From: Hyphomonas sp.
Lineage (GTDB): Bacteria; Pseudomonadota; Alphaproteobacteria; Caulobacterales; Hyphomonadaceae
Assembly (NCBI GenBank): GCA_020638455.1
Contig: JACKIK010000002.1
Location: 62,001 to 126,000, forward strand
DNA: 64,000 bases
Direction of reading: 5' to 3'
Shown here piece after piece: positions 52,890 through 62,014 of this stretch (its first letter is position 1; each line of letters opens with the position of its first letter). Under the pieces are notes generated by a model. The model ran no database searches, was not told the DNA's origin, and saw only the letters and a program-made list of their open reading frames with translations. The translations under genes were made by a program, and so were the position numbers.

Positions 52890-53629
52890 CAGCTGATCTC
52901 CTGCGGTTTCAGCCGGCGGTTCGGCGCAGTTTCCTCGATAATCCTCCCGTCCTGCATGCGCAGCACGCGGTCGGCGATGTCTCCGATGCCGACATTGTGG
53001 GTGATGATCAGGATCGTCGTCGACAGCTCAATGTTCACGCGCTCCAGCGCTTCGAGCACGCGCACGCCCGTCTTGCTGTCAAGCGCGCCGGTCGGCTCGT
53101 CGCAGAACAGGATCTGCGGGCGCTTGGCAATCGCACGGGCGACGGCGACGCGCTGCTGTTCGCCGCCCGACAGCTGCGCCGGGAAATGCTGGATCCTTTC
53201 GCCGAGCCCGACCAGTTCGAGCGCTTCCTCCGGCTTCATCGGATTGTCAGCGATCTCCGTAACGAGCGACACATTCTCCCGCGCCGTCAGACCGGCGACG
53301 AGATTGTAGAACTGGAAGACAAAGCCGACCGAGCGCCGCCGGTAGCGGGTGAGCTCGGCATCGTTGGCGGCCGTCAGGTCCCGGCCATCGAAATTCAGGC
53401 TGCCGGCCGTCGGCCGGTCGAGACCGCCAAGAATGTTGAGAAGGGTCGACTTTCCGCTGCCAGAAGGTCCCAGCAGGACGACCAGTTCGCCACGGCGCAG
53501 CGACACGTCCACGCCGCGCAGGGCCCGCACTTCTACCTCTCCGGTCCGGAACGTGCGTTCCAGTCCCTTGCCCCACATCAGGGCATCCGGACGGCCACCG
53601 GTGTCAGGAAGGTCTGGCGCATGATCCAT
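52886..53629 (-). CDS. ABC transporter ATP-binding protein (MacB/LolD-like)
   Basis: A 247-residue ATPase with Walker A GPSGSGKSTLLN, the LolD/MacB-type loop FVFQFYNLVAGLTARENV, signature LSGGEQQRVAVARAIAKRP, Walker B ILFCDEPTGALD and the H-loop in LIITHN. It energises the FtsX-like permease encoded next. First gene of a three-gene unit; 152 bp separate it from the NodT-like gene upstream on the same strand, so read-through from the macAB unit is possible. Confidence 0.92.
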   Translation of the reverse strand: MDHAPDLPDTGGRPDALMWGKGLERTFRTGEVEVRALRGVDVSLRRGELVVLLGPSGSGKSTLLNILGGLDRPTAGSLNFDGRDLTAANDAELTRYRRRSVGFVFQFYNLVAGLTARENVSLVTEIADNPMKPEEALELVGLGERIQHFPAQLSGGEQQRVAVARAIAKRPQILFCDEPTGALDSKTGVRVLEALERVNIELSTTILIITHNVGIGDIADRVLRMQDGRIIEETAPNRRLKPQEISW

Positions 53630-53781
53630 CCGGATAAGGCCTCGTTGGCGCTCGCTGCAGAGACAATGACGCCTGCAGTTCCTGACAGCGTCGATAGCAA
53701 AGCGCGACCGGGATTGCCATGCCAGTCGGGGTGTTCCCGCGCGGCACGCGGTTTCTCAACATCGCCGCAGCTGCTGGCCGG

Positions 53782-55131
53782 TCAGTAGTTGCCGCCCAGT
53801 GCCACATAGAGGTTGAGTGCTGCCGTCAGCTGGCTGAGCCGGCCCTGAACATAATTGTCGGACGCCGTGAAATAGGACTGCTGGGCCGAAAGCAGGCTTG
53901 TCAGGTCGTCCGTGCCGGACCGGTAACGCAGCTCCGCCGCGTCCAGCGCTTCGAGGGATGCATCGCGGGCGATCAGCAGCTGCTCCTGCCGGCGGGCATT
54001 GGCCTCGATAGACGTCAGGCTCACATCGACATCGCGCAGCGCGTTGAGAATGGCCTCGCGGTAGCTCGCCAGCTGGGCCTCACGGCGCGCCTTCGCGCCT
54101 TCGAGTTGTCCCTCAAGGCGTCCGCCTGAGAAGATCGTCTGGGCAAGGGAAGCGGAGAGCGAACCCGTCAGATTGCTTCCGCCGCTGAGCAGGCTGGATA
54201 CGCCCGCCCCGAGGTCGATACTGGGAAAGAAAGCTGCCCGCGCGGCCGTGACATTGGCATTCGACGCACGAAGGCTGGCCTCCGCCTGCCGTAGGTCCGG
54301 CCGGCGCAGCAGCAGGTCGGACGGCAGGCCGGAGCCCGCTGCCGGCAGGGCAATGTCGAGGATCTTTTCGTCCGGTGCCTCATATCCCTGCGGCGTCCGG
54401 CCAAGCAGGATCGCCAGCGACGTCTCCAGACCGGTGATCTGCGACTCCAGCTCCGGAATCCGCGCTCGCGAATTCGCCAGCTGGGCTCGCTGGCTTGAAA
54501 CGTCATAGCCCGAAATGGCGCCCGCCGCGTATTTGACCTCAACGATCTTGAAGATGCGTTCCGAGATTTCGAGGTTCTGCTCGGCAACCCGCAGCTGCTC
54601 CCGTGCTGCCAGCAGGCTGAAATAAGTCGATGCGACGTCCGACTGCACGGTCAACTCAAGCGTCCTCTGGGCAAACTCTGTTGCTTCGAGGCTCGCACGC
54701 GAGGCCTCCAGCGCGGCCGCATTCGCCCCGAACAGGTCAAGCTGATAGGACGCCGAAAGCCGCGCGGAGGAACTGACATCGCCAAGCCCGGCCTCCGTAT
54801 CGCTCGATGCCGACACGCTGCCGCTGGCCTGCGGCAGCAGCGATGCATTGGACACTTTCAGCGCCGCCCGCGCCGCATCCACATTCGCGATGCCGCCGGC
54901 AAGCGTCTGGTTGGTCGACAAGGCTTCGGCAACGAGTCCGTCGAGCGCCTCGGAGCCGAAGTCTGCCCACCAGGCCTGCTCGTCCTGGCGTTCCTCCGCC
55001 GTCGTGCCCGCATGGTCATAAGCGGCGGGCAAGGTGATGCCGTGGCTCACCGGATCGGTTTTCGGGCCGAGCGTCGTGCAGGCCGACAGGGCGACCAGAG
55101 AGGCGGAAAGCAGGGTGGTCCGGATCATCAT
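53782..55131 (-). CDS. Outer membrane efflux lipoprotein, NodT/TolC family
   Basis: A 449-residue outer membrane factor lipoprotein with signal and lipobox (SLVALSAC, Cys18), then the NodT/OprM pattern WWADFGSEALDGLVAEALSTNQ. Two TolC-like coiled-coil halves follow (including LRRPDLRQAEASLRASNANVTAARAAFFPS, a family hallmark). It starts directly at the MacB stop and is part of macA-macB-nodT. It may also serve the second ABC set downstream, which lacks its own outer membrane gene. Confidence 0.9.
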   Translation of the reverse strand: MMIRTTLLSASLVALSACTTLGPKTDPVSHGITLPAAYDHAGTTAEERQDEQAWWADFGSEALDGLVAEALSTNQTLAGGIANVDAARAALKVSNASLLPQASGSVSASSDTEAGLGDVSSSARLSASYQLDLFGANAAALEASRASLEATEFAQRTLELTVQSDVASTYFSLLAAREQLRVAEQNLEISERIFKIVEVKYAAGAISGYDVSSQRAQLANSRARIPELESQITGLETSLAILLGRTPQGYEAPDEKILDIALPAAGSGLPSDLLLRRPDLRQAEASLRASNANVTAARAAFFPSIDLGAGVSSLLSGGSNLTGSLSASLAQTIFSGGRLEGQLEGAKARREAQLASYREAILNALRDVDVSLTSIEANARRQEQLLIARDASLEALDAAELRYRSGTDDLTSLLSAQQSYFTASDNYVQGRLSQLTAALNLYVALGGNY

Positions 55132-57075
55132 CTACTCCGAAGCAAGCGCCGTGACCGGGTCGAGGTGCGCAGCCTTGCGCGCGGGCAGCAGGCCAAACAC
55201 CAATCCGGTCACCATGGCGGACGTAAAGGCCAGGATGGCAGGCATTACGGTCACGGCTACTGGCATTCCATTCACGGAAAGAACGAAGCAGACGCCAAAC
55301 CCGATCAGCACGCCGGCGATCCCGCCAAGTCCTCCCACCACCAGGGCCTCGATGAGGAACTGCATGAGAATATCCGACCGCCGCGCACCGGTCGCCATGC
55401 GCACGCCGATCTCCCGTGTGCGCTCGGATACGCTGACCAGCATGATATTCATGACCCCGATACCACCCACGAGCAGAGAGATCGATGCAACGGAGCCCAG
55501 CAGGATCGAGAACGAATTCTGAGTATCCTGAACAGATTCAAGGATCGAAGCGGTATTGCGGATCTGGAAATCCTCGGTCCCGTGCCGCTCCAGCAAGAGC
55601 TCGTTCGCTTCCGTCTCCGTATCCGAAATACGGTCCGTGTCGTCGACCGCGATCGTGATGGATGAGAGATAGCTCTGTCCGAACAGGCGCATCATGCCGG
55701 TCGTTATCGGCACAAGCGCCACATCGTCCTGGTCCTGGCCCCAGGATGACGCGCCTTTTTCCTCAAGGATTCCGGCCACTTCGAATGGCGCCCCGCCCAG
55801 GAACACATACTGGCCGACAGCACCCTCGACATTGTCGAACAGGTTGCCGGCCGTTGTCGTGCCAAGCACTACCACGCCGACCCGATGGGTCACGTCGTCC
55901 TTCGTGAAGAAGGTTCCGTATTTCAGGCCCCGGTTCTGTGCGATCGGCCAGTCGGCCGAGACGCCTTCGATTGTCGTGCGGTAGTCCTCGCTGCCGACCC
56001 GCAGTGTTGCCGATCCCGACCGGGACGGAACAGCAGCAAGGACATTATCGAGTTCACCCAGTGAGTCTGCATCGGCAAGTGTCAGCGTCGCGATTGCGTC
56101 CCCCCGCATACGCGTGCCCGGCGCGCCGGGGCGGACGAACAACAGGTTCGATCCCATGGATTCGAAACGCGACATGACCTCGCGCTGGCTTCCCTGGCCA
56201 ATCGCCAGCATCGCCACGACCGCCGCAACACCGATGATGACCCCGAGCAGGGTTAGCGCCGTACGGAACAGGTTCGCGCGCAGGGACCGGAACGCCATTT
56301 TCACGGACTCGATCATCTGGCCGACGAATGACGGCCCGCTTCGCGCATGGCGGTAGGGCGCCTCCTGCGCCGGCCGTGCGTCGCTGGTTCCGGTGTCCGA
56401 AATCACCCGGCCGTCTTTCAGCTCGATCATACGCTGCGCGCGTGCGGCTACGGCGTGGTCGTGGGTGATCAGAATGATCGTCCGGCCGGACCCGTGCAGC
56501 TCTTCAAGCAGGCCCAGCAACTCGTCGCTCGACCCGGAATCGAGGGCGCCGGTGGGTTCGTCCGCTAGGACGACCTCCGCATCGTTCACCAGCGCACGGG
56601 CGACGGCGACGCGCTGCTGCTGTCCGCCAGAGAGCTGGTTCGGCGTGTGCCCGCCCCGGTCCGACAGTCCGAGCCGGTTGAGCAGCGCCGTCGCTTTTTC
56701 GCGGCGCTCGGCGGTGCTGAGGCCCGCATACACGGCCGGGATTTCGACATTTTCCGTGGCAGTGATACTGGAAAGCAGGTTGTAGCGCTGGAAGATGAAA
56801 CCGAAGGTCTGGCGGCGAAGCGCGGCCAGGTCGTCGGCATCGAGGTGCGCAATATCTTCGCCGCGGATGCAATAGGTCCCGCCTGTCGGCCGGTCGAGAC
56901 AGCCGAGTATGTTCATCAGGGTCGACTTGCCGGAGCCCGACTGGCCGACAATAGCGACAAACTCGCCCGAGCGGATCGTCAGCGACACGCCGTCGAGCGC
57001 GCGCACTTCCGTGTCGCCTGAGCCGAAATAGCGCTTTACGCCTTCGAGACGAATAAGTGGGGTGTCTGTATCCAC
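55132..57075 (-). CDS. macB: MacB-type ABC exporter (ATPase-permease fusion)
   Basis: A 647-residue fusion. It has an N-terminal ABC ATPase (Walker A GQSGSGKST at residues 44-52, signature LSGGQQQRVAVARALVND, Walker B VVLADEPTGALDS), a membrane helix near 280, a periplasmic MacB domain, and three C-terminal helices with the FtsX motif RTREIGVRMATGARRSDILMQFLIEALVVG. It forms the tripartite MacAB-outer membrane pump that extrudes periplasmic substrates such as macrolides, peptides or lipids. It starts 11 bp after macA. Confidence 0.92.
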   Translation of the reverse strand: MDTDTPLIRLEGVKRYFGSGDTEVRALDGVSLTIRSGEFVAIVGQSGSGKSTLMNILGCLDRPTGGTYCIRGEDIAHLDADDLAALRRQTFGFIFQRYNLLSSITATENVEIPAVYAGLSTAERREKATALLNRLGLSDRGGHTPNQLSGGQQQRVAVARALVNDAEVVLADEPTGALDSGSSDELLGLLEELHGSGRTIILITHDHAVAARAQRMIELKDGRVISDTGTSDARPAQEAPYRHARSGPSFVGQMIESVKMAFRSLRANLFRTALTLLGVIIGVAAVVAMLAIGQGSQREVMSRFESMGSNLLFVRPGAPGTRMRGDAIATLTLADADSLGELDNVLAAVPSRSGSATLRVGSEDYRTTIEGVSADWPIAQNRGLKYGTFFTKDDVTHRVGVVVLGTTTAGNLFDNVEGAVGQYVFLGGAPFEVAGILEEKGASSWGQDQDDVALVPITTGMMRLFGQSYLSSITIAVDDTDRISDTETEANELLLERHGTEDFQIRNTASILESVQDTQNSFSILLGSVASISLLVGGIGVMNIMLVSVSERTREIGVRMATGARRSDILMQFLIEALVVGGLGGIAGVLIGFGVCFVLSVNGMPVAVTVMPAILAFTSAMVTGLVFGLLPARKAAHLDPVTALASE

Positions 57076-57086
57076 GGCTGCCGCTC

Positions 57087-58364
57087 TCAGCGCCCCATGA
57101 ACGGCGGCGGTCCCGGCGGGCCACTTTGGTTTGCGCCGGATTTTGGCGCCGCGATCTTCATTTCTCCGGTCACCACGGTCTCGCCGGGATCGAGCCCGTA
57201 GAGGACTTCAGCCTGCGTCCGCGTCCGTAAGCCGGTCAGAATCATGCGCGGCACAGGCTCACCGTCGGAACCGACGACAAGCACGGTTGCCACCGTTGCA
57301 TCCGGATGCGCCTGCTTCGCTTGTTGCATGCCTTCCGGCATCGGCGGTGGCTGTCGCGCCTGCGTTGTCTGGTTGTCGGCGGATTTCCTCTGCGACCGCG
57401 CAGGCGTGGTCTGCAGGGCAGTCACCGGAACCAGCACGGCATCTTTGGCCGAACCGACGACGAAGAAGACCTGAGCCGTCATTTCGGAGCGCAGTCGCCC
57501 TTCGGGATTGTCCACGTCGAGCAGGGCCTTGTAGAGCACCACATCGTTCAGCACTTCCGGCGTCGGCAGCACCTGCCGCACTTCCGTCTGCCAGCGGTAC
57601 TCGGAATCCCCAAGGGTCGTGAACCAGGCCGGCTGGCCCTTTTCGATCCGCAGAACATCCGCCTCGGACACGTCCGTTTCGACCGTCATGGTGGTCAGGT
57701 CTGCGATGGTCAGGATCGTCGGCGCGGTCTGGTTGGCGTTTAGCGTCTGTCCCTCGACGGCTTCCAGCGAAACCACTGTTCCCGAGACAGGTGCATAGAT
57801 CTTGGTGAACTCCAGCGATGCGATATCGGCCTGCAGGGTCGACGACTGGCGTTCGATCTGCGCGTCGATCGCTTCCAGCTTGCCCTGCGCAATCTTGTAG
57901 TTTGCCTGCGCCGATTCATAATCCGCACGCGCGATGGCATCGGCGCCGAGCAGCATGGTGGCGCGGTCCGCCTCGGCTTTCAGGAGTTCCAGGGATGCCT
58001 GCTGCTGCTTGCGGCTCGCGCGCAGCTCCTTCAGCTGGGCCCGGTTCGCCTCGACGTTCGTGGAGGCAATCGTCGCATCGATCTGTGCGAGCAGGTCGCC
58101 CGCTTTGACCGTATCGCCAACATCGACGTAGAGTTTCTCAAGTTGCCCCGAAACCTGCGCACCGACCGCTACCTGTTCCTTGGGCGTGATCTTGCCGGCT
58201 GCGGATATGGTGACCTCGATGTCGCCGCGTGACACCTTGGCGGTCTGGTAGGGCTCTTTCGTCCCGCTGGACGAAGACTTCATGTAAAAATACGCGGCGA
58301 GCGCGATCACGGCCGCGAGTGCCGCAACCAGTTGCCATGCCTTGGGCTTAAATCTTCGGGTCAT
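57087..58364 (-). CDS. macA: MacA-type periplasmic adaptor
   Basis: A 425-residue membrane-fusion protein. An N-terminal anchor (LVAALAAVIALAAYFYM) is followed by a lipoyl-like segment (AAGKITPKEQVAVGAQVSGQLEKLYVDVGDTVKAGDLLAQID), a helical hairpin, and a beta-barrel domain with PEGRLRSEMTAQVFFVVG. An extra Pro/Gln-rich insert (around QTTPARSQRKSADNQTTQ) precedes the membrane-proximal domain. The C-terminus is proline-rich (GPPGPPPFMGR). It is the first gene of macA-macB-nodT. A short palindrome lies just upstream. Confidence 0.9.
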   Translation of the reverse strand: MTRRFKPKAWQLVAALAAVIALAAYFYMKSSSSGTKEPYQTAKVSRGDIEVTISAAGKITPKEQVAVGAQVSGQLEKLYVDVGDTVKAGDLLAQIDATIASTNVEANRAQLKELRASRKQQQASLELLKAEADRATMLLGADAIARADYESAQANYKIAQGKLEAIDAQIERQSSTLQADIASLEFTKIYAPVSGTVVSLEAVEGQTLNANQTAPTILTIADLTTMTVETDVSEADVLRIEKGQPAWFTTLGDSEYRWQTEVRQVLPTPEVLNDVVLYKALLDVDNPEGRLRSEMTAQVFFVVGSAKDAVLVPVTALQTTPARSQRKSADNQTTQARQPPPMPEGMQQAKQAHPDATVATVLVVGSDGEPVPRMILTGLRTRTQAEVLYGLDPGETVVTGEMKIAAPKSGANQSGPPGPPPFMGR

Positions 58365-58379
58365 TCAAATCACACAACA

Positions 58380-58390
58380 AACAGTCTGTT
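58380..58390. promoter_or_regulatory. Short palindrome upstream of macA
   Basis: AACAG-T-CTGTT, a perfect 11-bp palindrome 16 bp upstream of the macA start. It could be an operator in the leader; no adjacent regulator gene is seen and chance occurrence is possible. The rest of the 58365-58646 gap shows nothing else that I can interpret. Confidence 0.25.
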
Positions 58391-58646
58391 ACGAACTAAA
58401 ACGGCTGGAGCCCCGGATTCCGTCGCGACTTGCCTCTGAAAAAGCAGTTTGGAAACAGGACATCTCGTCCACCGTCCGCTCCGCTCCAGCAATGCATATT
58501 GTGAGCCGGGCAGACCCACGCGTCAGGGCCTATTCGTGTCTTCCGGACCGGCTTCGGGGCGCCTATATAGCCAATCTGCGCCAATCCCGGGCAGGTGCGG
58601 ACATGTCCCGCCGCTGCCATCACATCATAGCCATGGAGATCGCCAT

Positions 58647-59165
58647 ATGCCGGAACTCGAAAGAGCAGTGCTTGCGGGAGGCTGTTTCTGGGGCATGCAG
58701 GACCTGATCCGCAAACGCTCCGGCGTGGTGTCGACCCGCGTTGGCTACACGGGCGGCCAGAACGACCATCCGACCTACCGCAACCATCCCGGCCATGCCG
58801 AAGCCATCGAAATCGAATTCGATCCGGCGGTCATGAGCTATCGGGACCTGCTGGAATTCTATTTCCAGATCCACGACCCGACCACGGTCAACCGGCAGGG
58901 AAACGATATCGGAACGTCCTACCGGTCCGAAATCTTCTACACGAGCGATGCCCAGCGCGAGACGGCGATCGACACCATCGCAGATGTCGAGGCGTCGGGC
59001 CTCTGGCCCGGCAAGGTCGTCACGAAGGTCAGCGCGGCGCCAGCATTCTGGGAGGCCGAGCCGGAGCACCAGGATTATCTGGAACGCTATCCGGACGGGT
59101 ACACCTGCCATTTCCCGCGGCCGGGCTGGCACCTGCCGAAACGTAGCGAGACGAAGGCGGGCTGA
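58647..59165 (+). CDS. msrA: Peptide-methionine (S)-S-oxide reductase
   Basis: A 172-residue MsrA with the catalytic GCFWG motif (GGCFWGMQDLIRKRSGV), GYTGG, YRNHPGHAEAIEIEFDP and the C-terminal HQDYLERYP. It reduces methionine-S-sulfoxide in damaged proteins, in the cytosol. ATG 58647 is chosen because the family begins two residues later and a GGAG lies upstream; a longer in-frame start adds unrelated sequence. It is divergent from macA. Confidence 0.95.
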   Translation: MPELERAVLAGGCFWGMQDLIRKRSGVVSTRVGYTGGQNDHPTYRNHPGHAEAIEIEFDPAVMSYRDLLEFYFQIHDPTTVNRQGNDIGTSYRSEIFYTSDAQRETAIDTIADVEASGLWPGKVVTKVSAAPAFWEAEPEHQDYLERYPDGYTCHFPRPGWHLPKRSETKAG

Positions 59166-59184
59166 GGCGCGCTCGCGCTTTCAG

Positions 59185-60228
59185 TCAGTCCTCATACGGA
59201 TATAGCCTGCCGTCGCGCCCGCGCAGCGCCTTGCCGTCGGGCGTCTCGACAACATCGCTGCTTGCGGCGTTGGCTTTCGATACGCCACCCGGAATGTCGA
59301 TCACATAGTGCGGTACGGCGAGGCCGGAGACGCGGTCTCTCAGCGCCGAATACAGCGCCTGGCCTTCTGCAACGCTCAGGCGGAAGTGGCCGGTGCCGGG
59401 CGCAAGATCCGGATGGTGCAGGTAGTAAGGGCGAATACCGGCCGCCACGAGGGCGCGCATCAAGTCCGCGAGCGCATCTGCCGAATCGTTGACTCCGCGC
59501 AGCAGAACAGACTGTGCAAGCAGGGATATGCCCGCATCGGCAAGCCGCCTCGCAGCCGCCCGTGCCTCCACCGAAAGTTCGCGGACATGATTGATGTGGA
59601 TGGAAACGTAGACCGCCTTGTCAGGATGCCTCAGCGCATCTGCAAATCCCGGCGTCACGCGCTCCGGATCGGCGACGGGCATGCGCGTGTGCCATCGAAT
59701 GACCTCCACATGAGGAATGGCGGCAATCGCATCGGTCAGCGTGCGGGCGCGCTCTGGCGACAGCATGAAAGGATCGCCGCCCGTCAGGATCACCTCCCGC
59801 ACGTCGGCATGATCCCGCACATAGGTCAGCGCTTTTTCCAGCGCCGCTGGTGACAGCGTGCCGCGCGTCTGAGGTCCCACCATTTCCCGCCGGAAACAGA
59901 AGCGGCAGTAAACCGGGCACACGGCAACCGGCTTCAGCAGCACGCGGTCCGGATAGCGGTGCACGATCCCCGGAACCGGCATGTGCGCGTCATCGCCGAT
60001 CGGGTCAGGGCGCTCGTCCGGTGTGGTGACCAGTTCGTCCGTGCTCGGTACGAACATGCGCCGGATGGGATCCTCCGGGTCGTCCGGATCAATCCGCCCG
60101 GCTAGGAATGACGTCACGCCGATGGCATAGCGCTCGGCGACTGACGCGATACCGGCGAGGTCCTGCTCCGGCAGCAAGCCGGCAGCGGCAAGCGCTTTGG
60201 GCGTCGTCAGTGTGCGGGATCGGCTCAT
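59185..60228 (-). CDS. epmB: EF-P-lysine 2,3-aminomutase (radical SAM)
   Basis: A 347-residue radical SAM enzyme of the lysine 2,3-aminomutase family with the [4Fe-4S] triad Cys104, Cys108, Cys111 (CPVYCRFC). The following motifs are VILTGGDPFML and VIRWHTRMPVADPERVT, with YVSIHINH and HHPDLAPGTGHFR for lysine/PLP binding. At 347 residues it is short, like EpmB and unlike catabolic KAM (about 415). Its 4-bp overlap with epmA and proximity to efp identify it as the enzyme that converts (S)-alpha-lysine to (R)-beta-lysine for EF-P modification. Confidence 0.9.
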   Translation of the reverse strand: MSRSRTLTTPKALAAAGLLPEQDLAGIASVAERYAIGVTSFLAGRIDPDDPEDPIRRMFVPSTDELVTTPDERPDPIGDDAHMPVPGIVHRYPDRVLLKPVAVCPVYCRFCFRREMVGPQTRGTLSPAALEKALTYVRDHADVREVILTGGDPFMLSPERARTLTDAIAAIPHVEVIRWHTRMPVADPERVTPGFADALRHPDKAVYVSIHINHVRELSVEARAAARRLADAGISLLAQSVLLRGVNDSADALADLMRALVAAGIRPYYLHHPDLAPGTGHFRLSVAEGQALYSALRDRVSGLAVPHYVIDIPGGVSKANAASSDVVETPDGKALRGRDGRLYPYED

Positions 60229-61250
60229 AGGTCAACCGGCGTCCATTGCACATCGTGAACGGATCGTGCGCCTGTGGCGAGCATCGCCAGCCGGTCGAAC
60301 CCAAGGGCAACACCGCTCGCATCGGGCATCGCCTCCAGTGCCGCAAGGAAGTCCTCATCGATGGGATAGCGCTCGCCGTACAGAGCCTCTTTCAGCGCCA
60401 TGTCGGCTTCGAACCGGGCGCGTTGCTCGTCGGCATCCGTCAGTTCATGGAAGCCGTTCGCCAGTTCCACCCCACAGGCATAAAGCTCGAACCGCTCGGC
60501 AAAGCGCGGATCGCCGGGGCAGGCGCGGGCCAGCGCTGCTTCTGTCAGCGGGTAGTTGTAGAGAAGCGTGAGGCGGCCATTGCCCAGTTCAGGCTCGATT
60601 CTCGTGACCAGGATGGCTGAGAATATATCAGACCAAGACGCATCATCCGCCACACCAACCCCGGCATTCCGGGCTGCCTGACGGAGCCCCTCGGCGTCGT
60701 CGAGAACCGCTTCAAGGTCGATACCGGCATGCCGCCCGAAGGCATCGGTCAACGTCAGGCGTTCCGGCGGCAGGGCCGGATCGCATTCCCGGCCATTCCA
60801 TACGAAGACCGTGCGGCCGGTCGTTTCGGACGCCGTCCGGCAAAGCGCAGCGGCATCCTGCATCACATCGTCGAGGCTCGCCCCCGCACGGTACCACTCG
60901 ATCATCGTGAATTCCGGAGAGTGCAGCGGCCCGGTCTCCCGGTTCCTGAAAACCCTAGAAAAATCAACGATCCGGCCCTCGCCCGCTGCCAGCAGCTTCT
61001 TGCAGGAAAACTCCGGCGACGTGTGGAGGTACAGGGGCGTCTCATGGCCGTCATCGGTGACGAAGCGGGTCGCAAAGGCGTGGAGATGGGTCTCATTGCC
61101 GGGCGACACCTGCAGCGCGCCGCACTCGACCTCCGTGAATCCCTCGTTCGCGAACCAGGCAACGAGGCGCGCGCGGATCCTGGACCGCTGAATCAGGAAC
61201 GGGCGCCGGCCAGCATGGCTTGCCGGATGCCACCATTTCTTGCCCGTCAT
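60225..61250 (-). CDS. epmA: EF-P lysine lysyltransferase (truncated class II lysyl-tRNA synthetase-like)
   Basis: A 341-residue class II aminoacyl-tRNA synthetase catalytic core without the anticodon-binding domain. It has RSRIRARLVAWFANEGFTEVECGALQ, motif 2 FRNRETGPLHSPEFTMIEWYRAG and motif 3 GVALGFDRLAMLATG. It ligates (R)-beta-lysine to the EF-P lysine. ATG 61248-61250 is chosen because the family begins there; an in-frame start 63 bp upstream has no support. It overlaps epmB and is divergent from efp. Confidence 0.92.
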   Translation of the reverse strand: MTGKKWWHPASHAGRRPFLIQRSRIRARLVAWFANEGFTEVECGALQVSPGNETHLHAFATRFVTDDGHETPLYLHTSPEFSCKKLLAAGEGRIVDFSRVFRNRETGPLHSPEFTMIEWYRAGASLDDVMQDAAALCRTASETTGRTVFVWNGRECDPALPPERLTLTDAFGRHAGIDLEAVLDDAEGLRQAARNAGVGVADDASWSDIFSAILVTRIEPELGNGRLTLLYNYPLTEAALARACPGDPRFAERFELYACGVELANGFHELTDADEQRARFEADMALKEALYGERYPIDEDFLAALEAMPDASGVALGFDRLAMLATGARSVHDVQWTPVDL

Positions 61251-61339
61251 CTGACCCGCATTGTCCCTGGAAACCGCCGAAATATGCGACGCGACGCTTG
61301 GCGAAGCCTGCAAGTGCCGATATGGCGATGCGCGACCGG

Positions 61340-61365
61340 TCGCTTTGAAGCGAAAGCTCTATAGC
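61340..61365 (+). promoter_or_regulatory. Probable efp promoter with 14-bp palindrome
   Basis: TCGCTT-TG-AAGCGA (61340-61353), a perfect 14-bp palindrome, is followed by a -10-like TATAGC (61360-61365) 35 bp upstream of the efp start, so the palindrome overlaps the presumed -35. It may be an operator or a hairpin in the divergent epmA direction. Confidence 0.35.
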
Positions 61366-61399
61366 ACCGGTGATTATCTGGGCAACACGGAAGCATGTC

Positions 61400-61972
61400 A
61401 TGGCCGTCGAAATCGCAGCGAATATCCGCAGGGGCAACATTGTCGAACACACCGACGGTCAGCTCTATTCCGTCCTGAAGGCGGAGTCCTACCGGCCGGG
61501 CAAAGGCACGCCGACGACGACCATTGAGATGCGCCGCATTTCGGACGGCATCAAGATCGTCCAGACCTACAAGACCACCGACAAGCTCGAGAAAGCCTTC
61601 GTCGAGGAAGTTGACTACACCTACCTTTACCAGGACGGCGACAACTACGTGTTCATGCACCCCGACACGTTCGAGCAGGTGTACGTGCCGGCGACCATGC
61701 TGGGCGACGGGTCGGCCTATCTCGCCGAAAACATGGTCTGCACGCTGCAGATCTTTAGCGGCGCGGCGGTTTCCGTCACGCTTCCGGCCCGCATCACGGC
61801 AACCATTGCCGAGACCGAGCCGGTCGTGAAGGGCCAGACCGCTTCGGGCAGCTACAAGCCGGCTATTCTGGACAATGGCGTGCGCGTCATGGTGCCGCCG
61901 CATGTCGAAGTTGGCACGCGCATCGTCGTCAACACGGAAGACGGCACCTACATGGAACGCGCCAAGGACTGA
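61400..61972 (+). CDS. efp: Elongation factor P
   Basis: A 190-residue EF-P with the KOW-like N-terminal domain and two OB domains. The modified loop reads YRPGKGTPT, with Lys35 at the EpmA target position, and the C-terminal NTEDGTYMERAKD is typical. EF-P relieves ribosome stalling at polyproline motifs. ATG 61400 is chosen over an upstream in-frame start because family similarity starts at AVEIAANIRRGN. It is divergent from epmA-epmB. Confidence 0.96.
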   Translation: MAVEIAANIRRGNIVEHTDGQLYSVLKAESYRPGKGTPTTTIEMRRISDGIKIVQTYKTTDKLEKAFVEEVDYTYLYQDGDNYVFMHPDTFEQVYVPATMLGDGSAYLAENMVCTLQIFSGAAVSVTLPARITATIAETEPVVKGQTASGSYKPAILDNGVRVMVPPHVEVGTRIVVNTEDGTYMERAKD

Positions 61973-62014
61973 GAGCCTTCCCGCACCGCTGGGTGAATTC
62001 AAGGATATCCGGCC

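Noticed and set aside
51306..53309. 667-codon plus-strand open frame across the ABC permease and ATPase genes
   Set aside because: Spans two well-supported minus-strand genes, with low-complexity basic translation and no domain.
61315..61326. Twelve-base match (TGCCGATATGGC) to the AraC-cluster operator at 7415-7426, upstream of efp
   Set aside because: Only the centre matches, the flanking conserved blocks are missing, and efp is a housekeeping gene, so chance is the best explanation.
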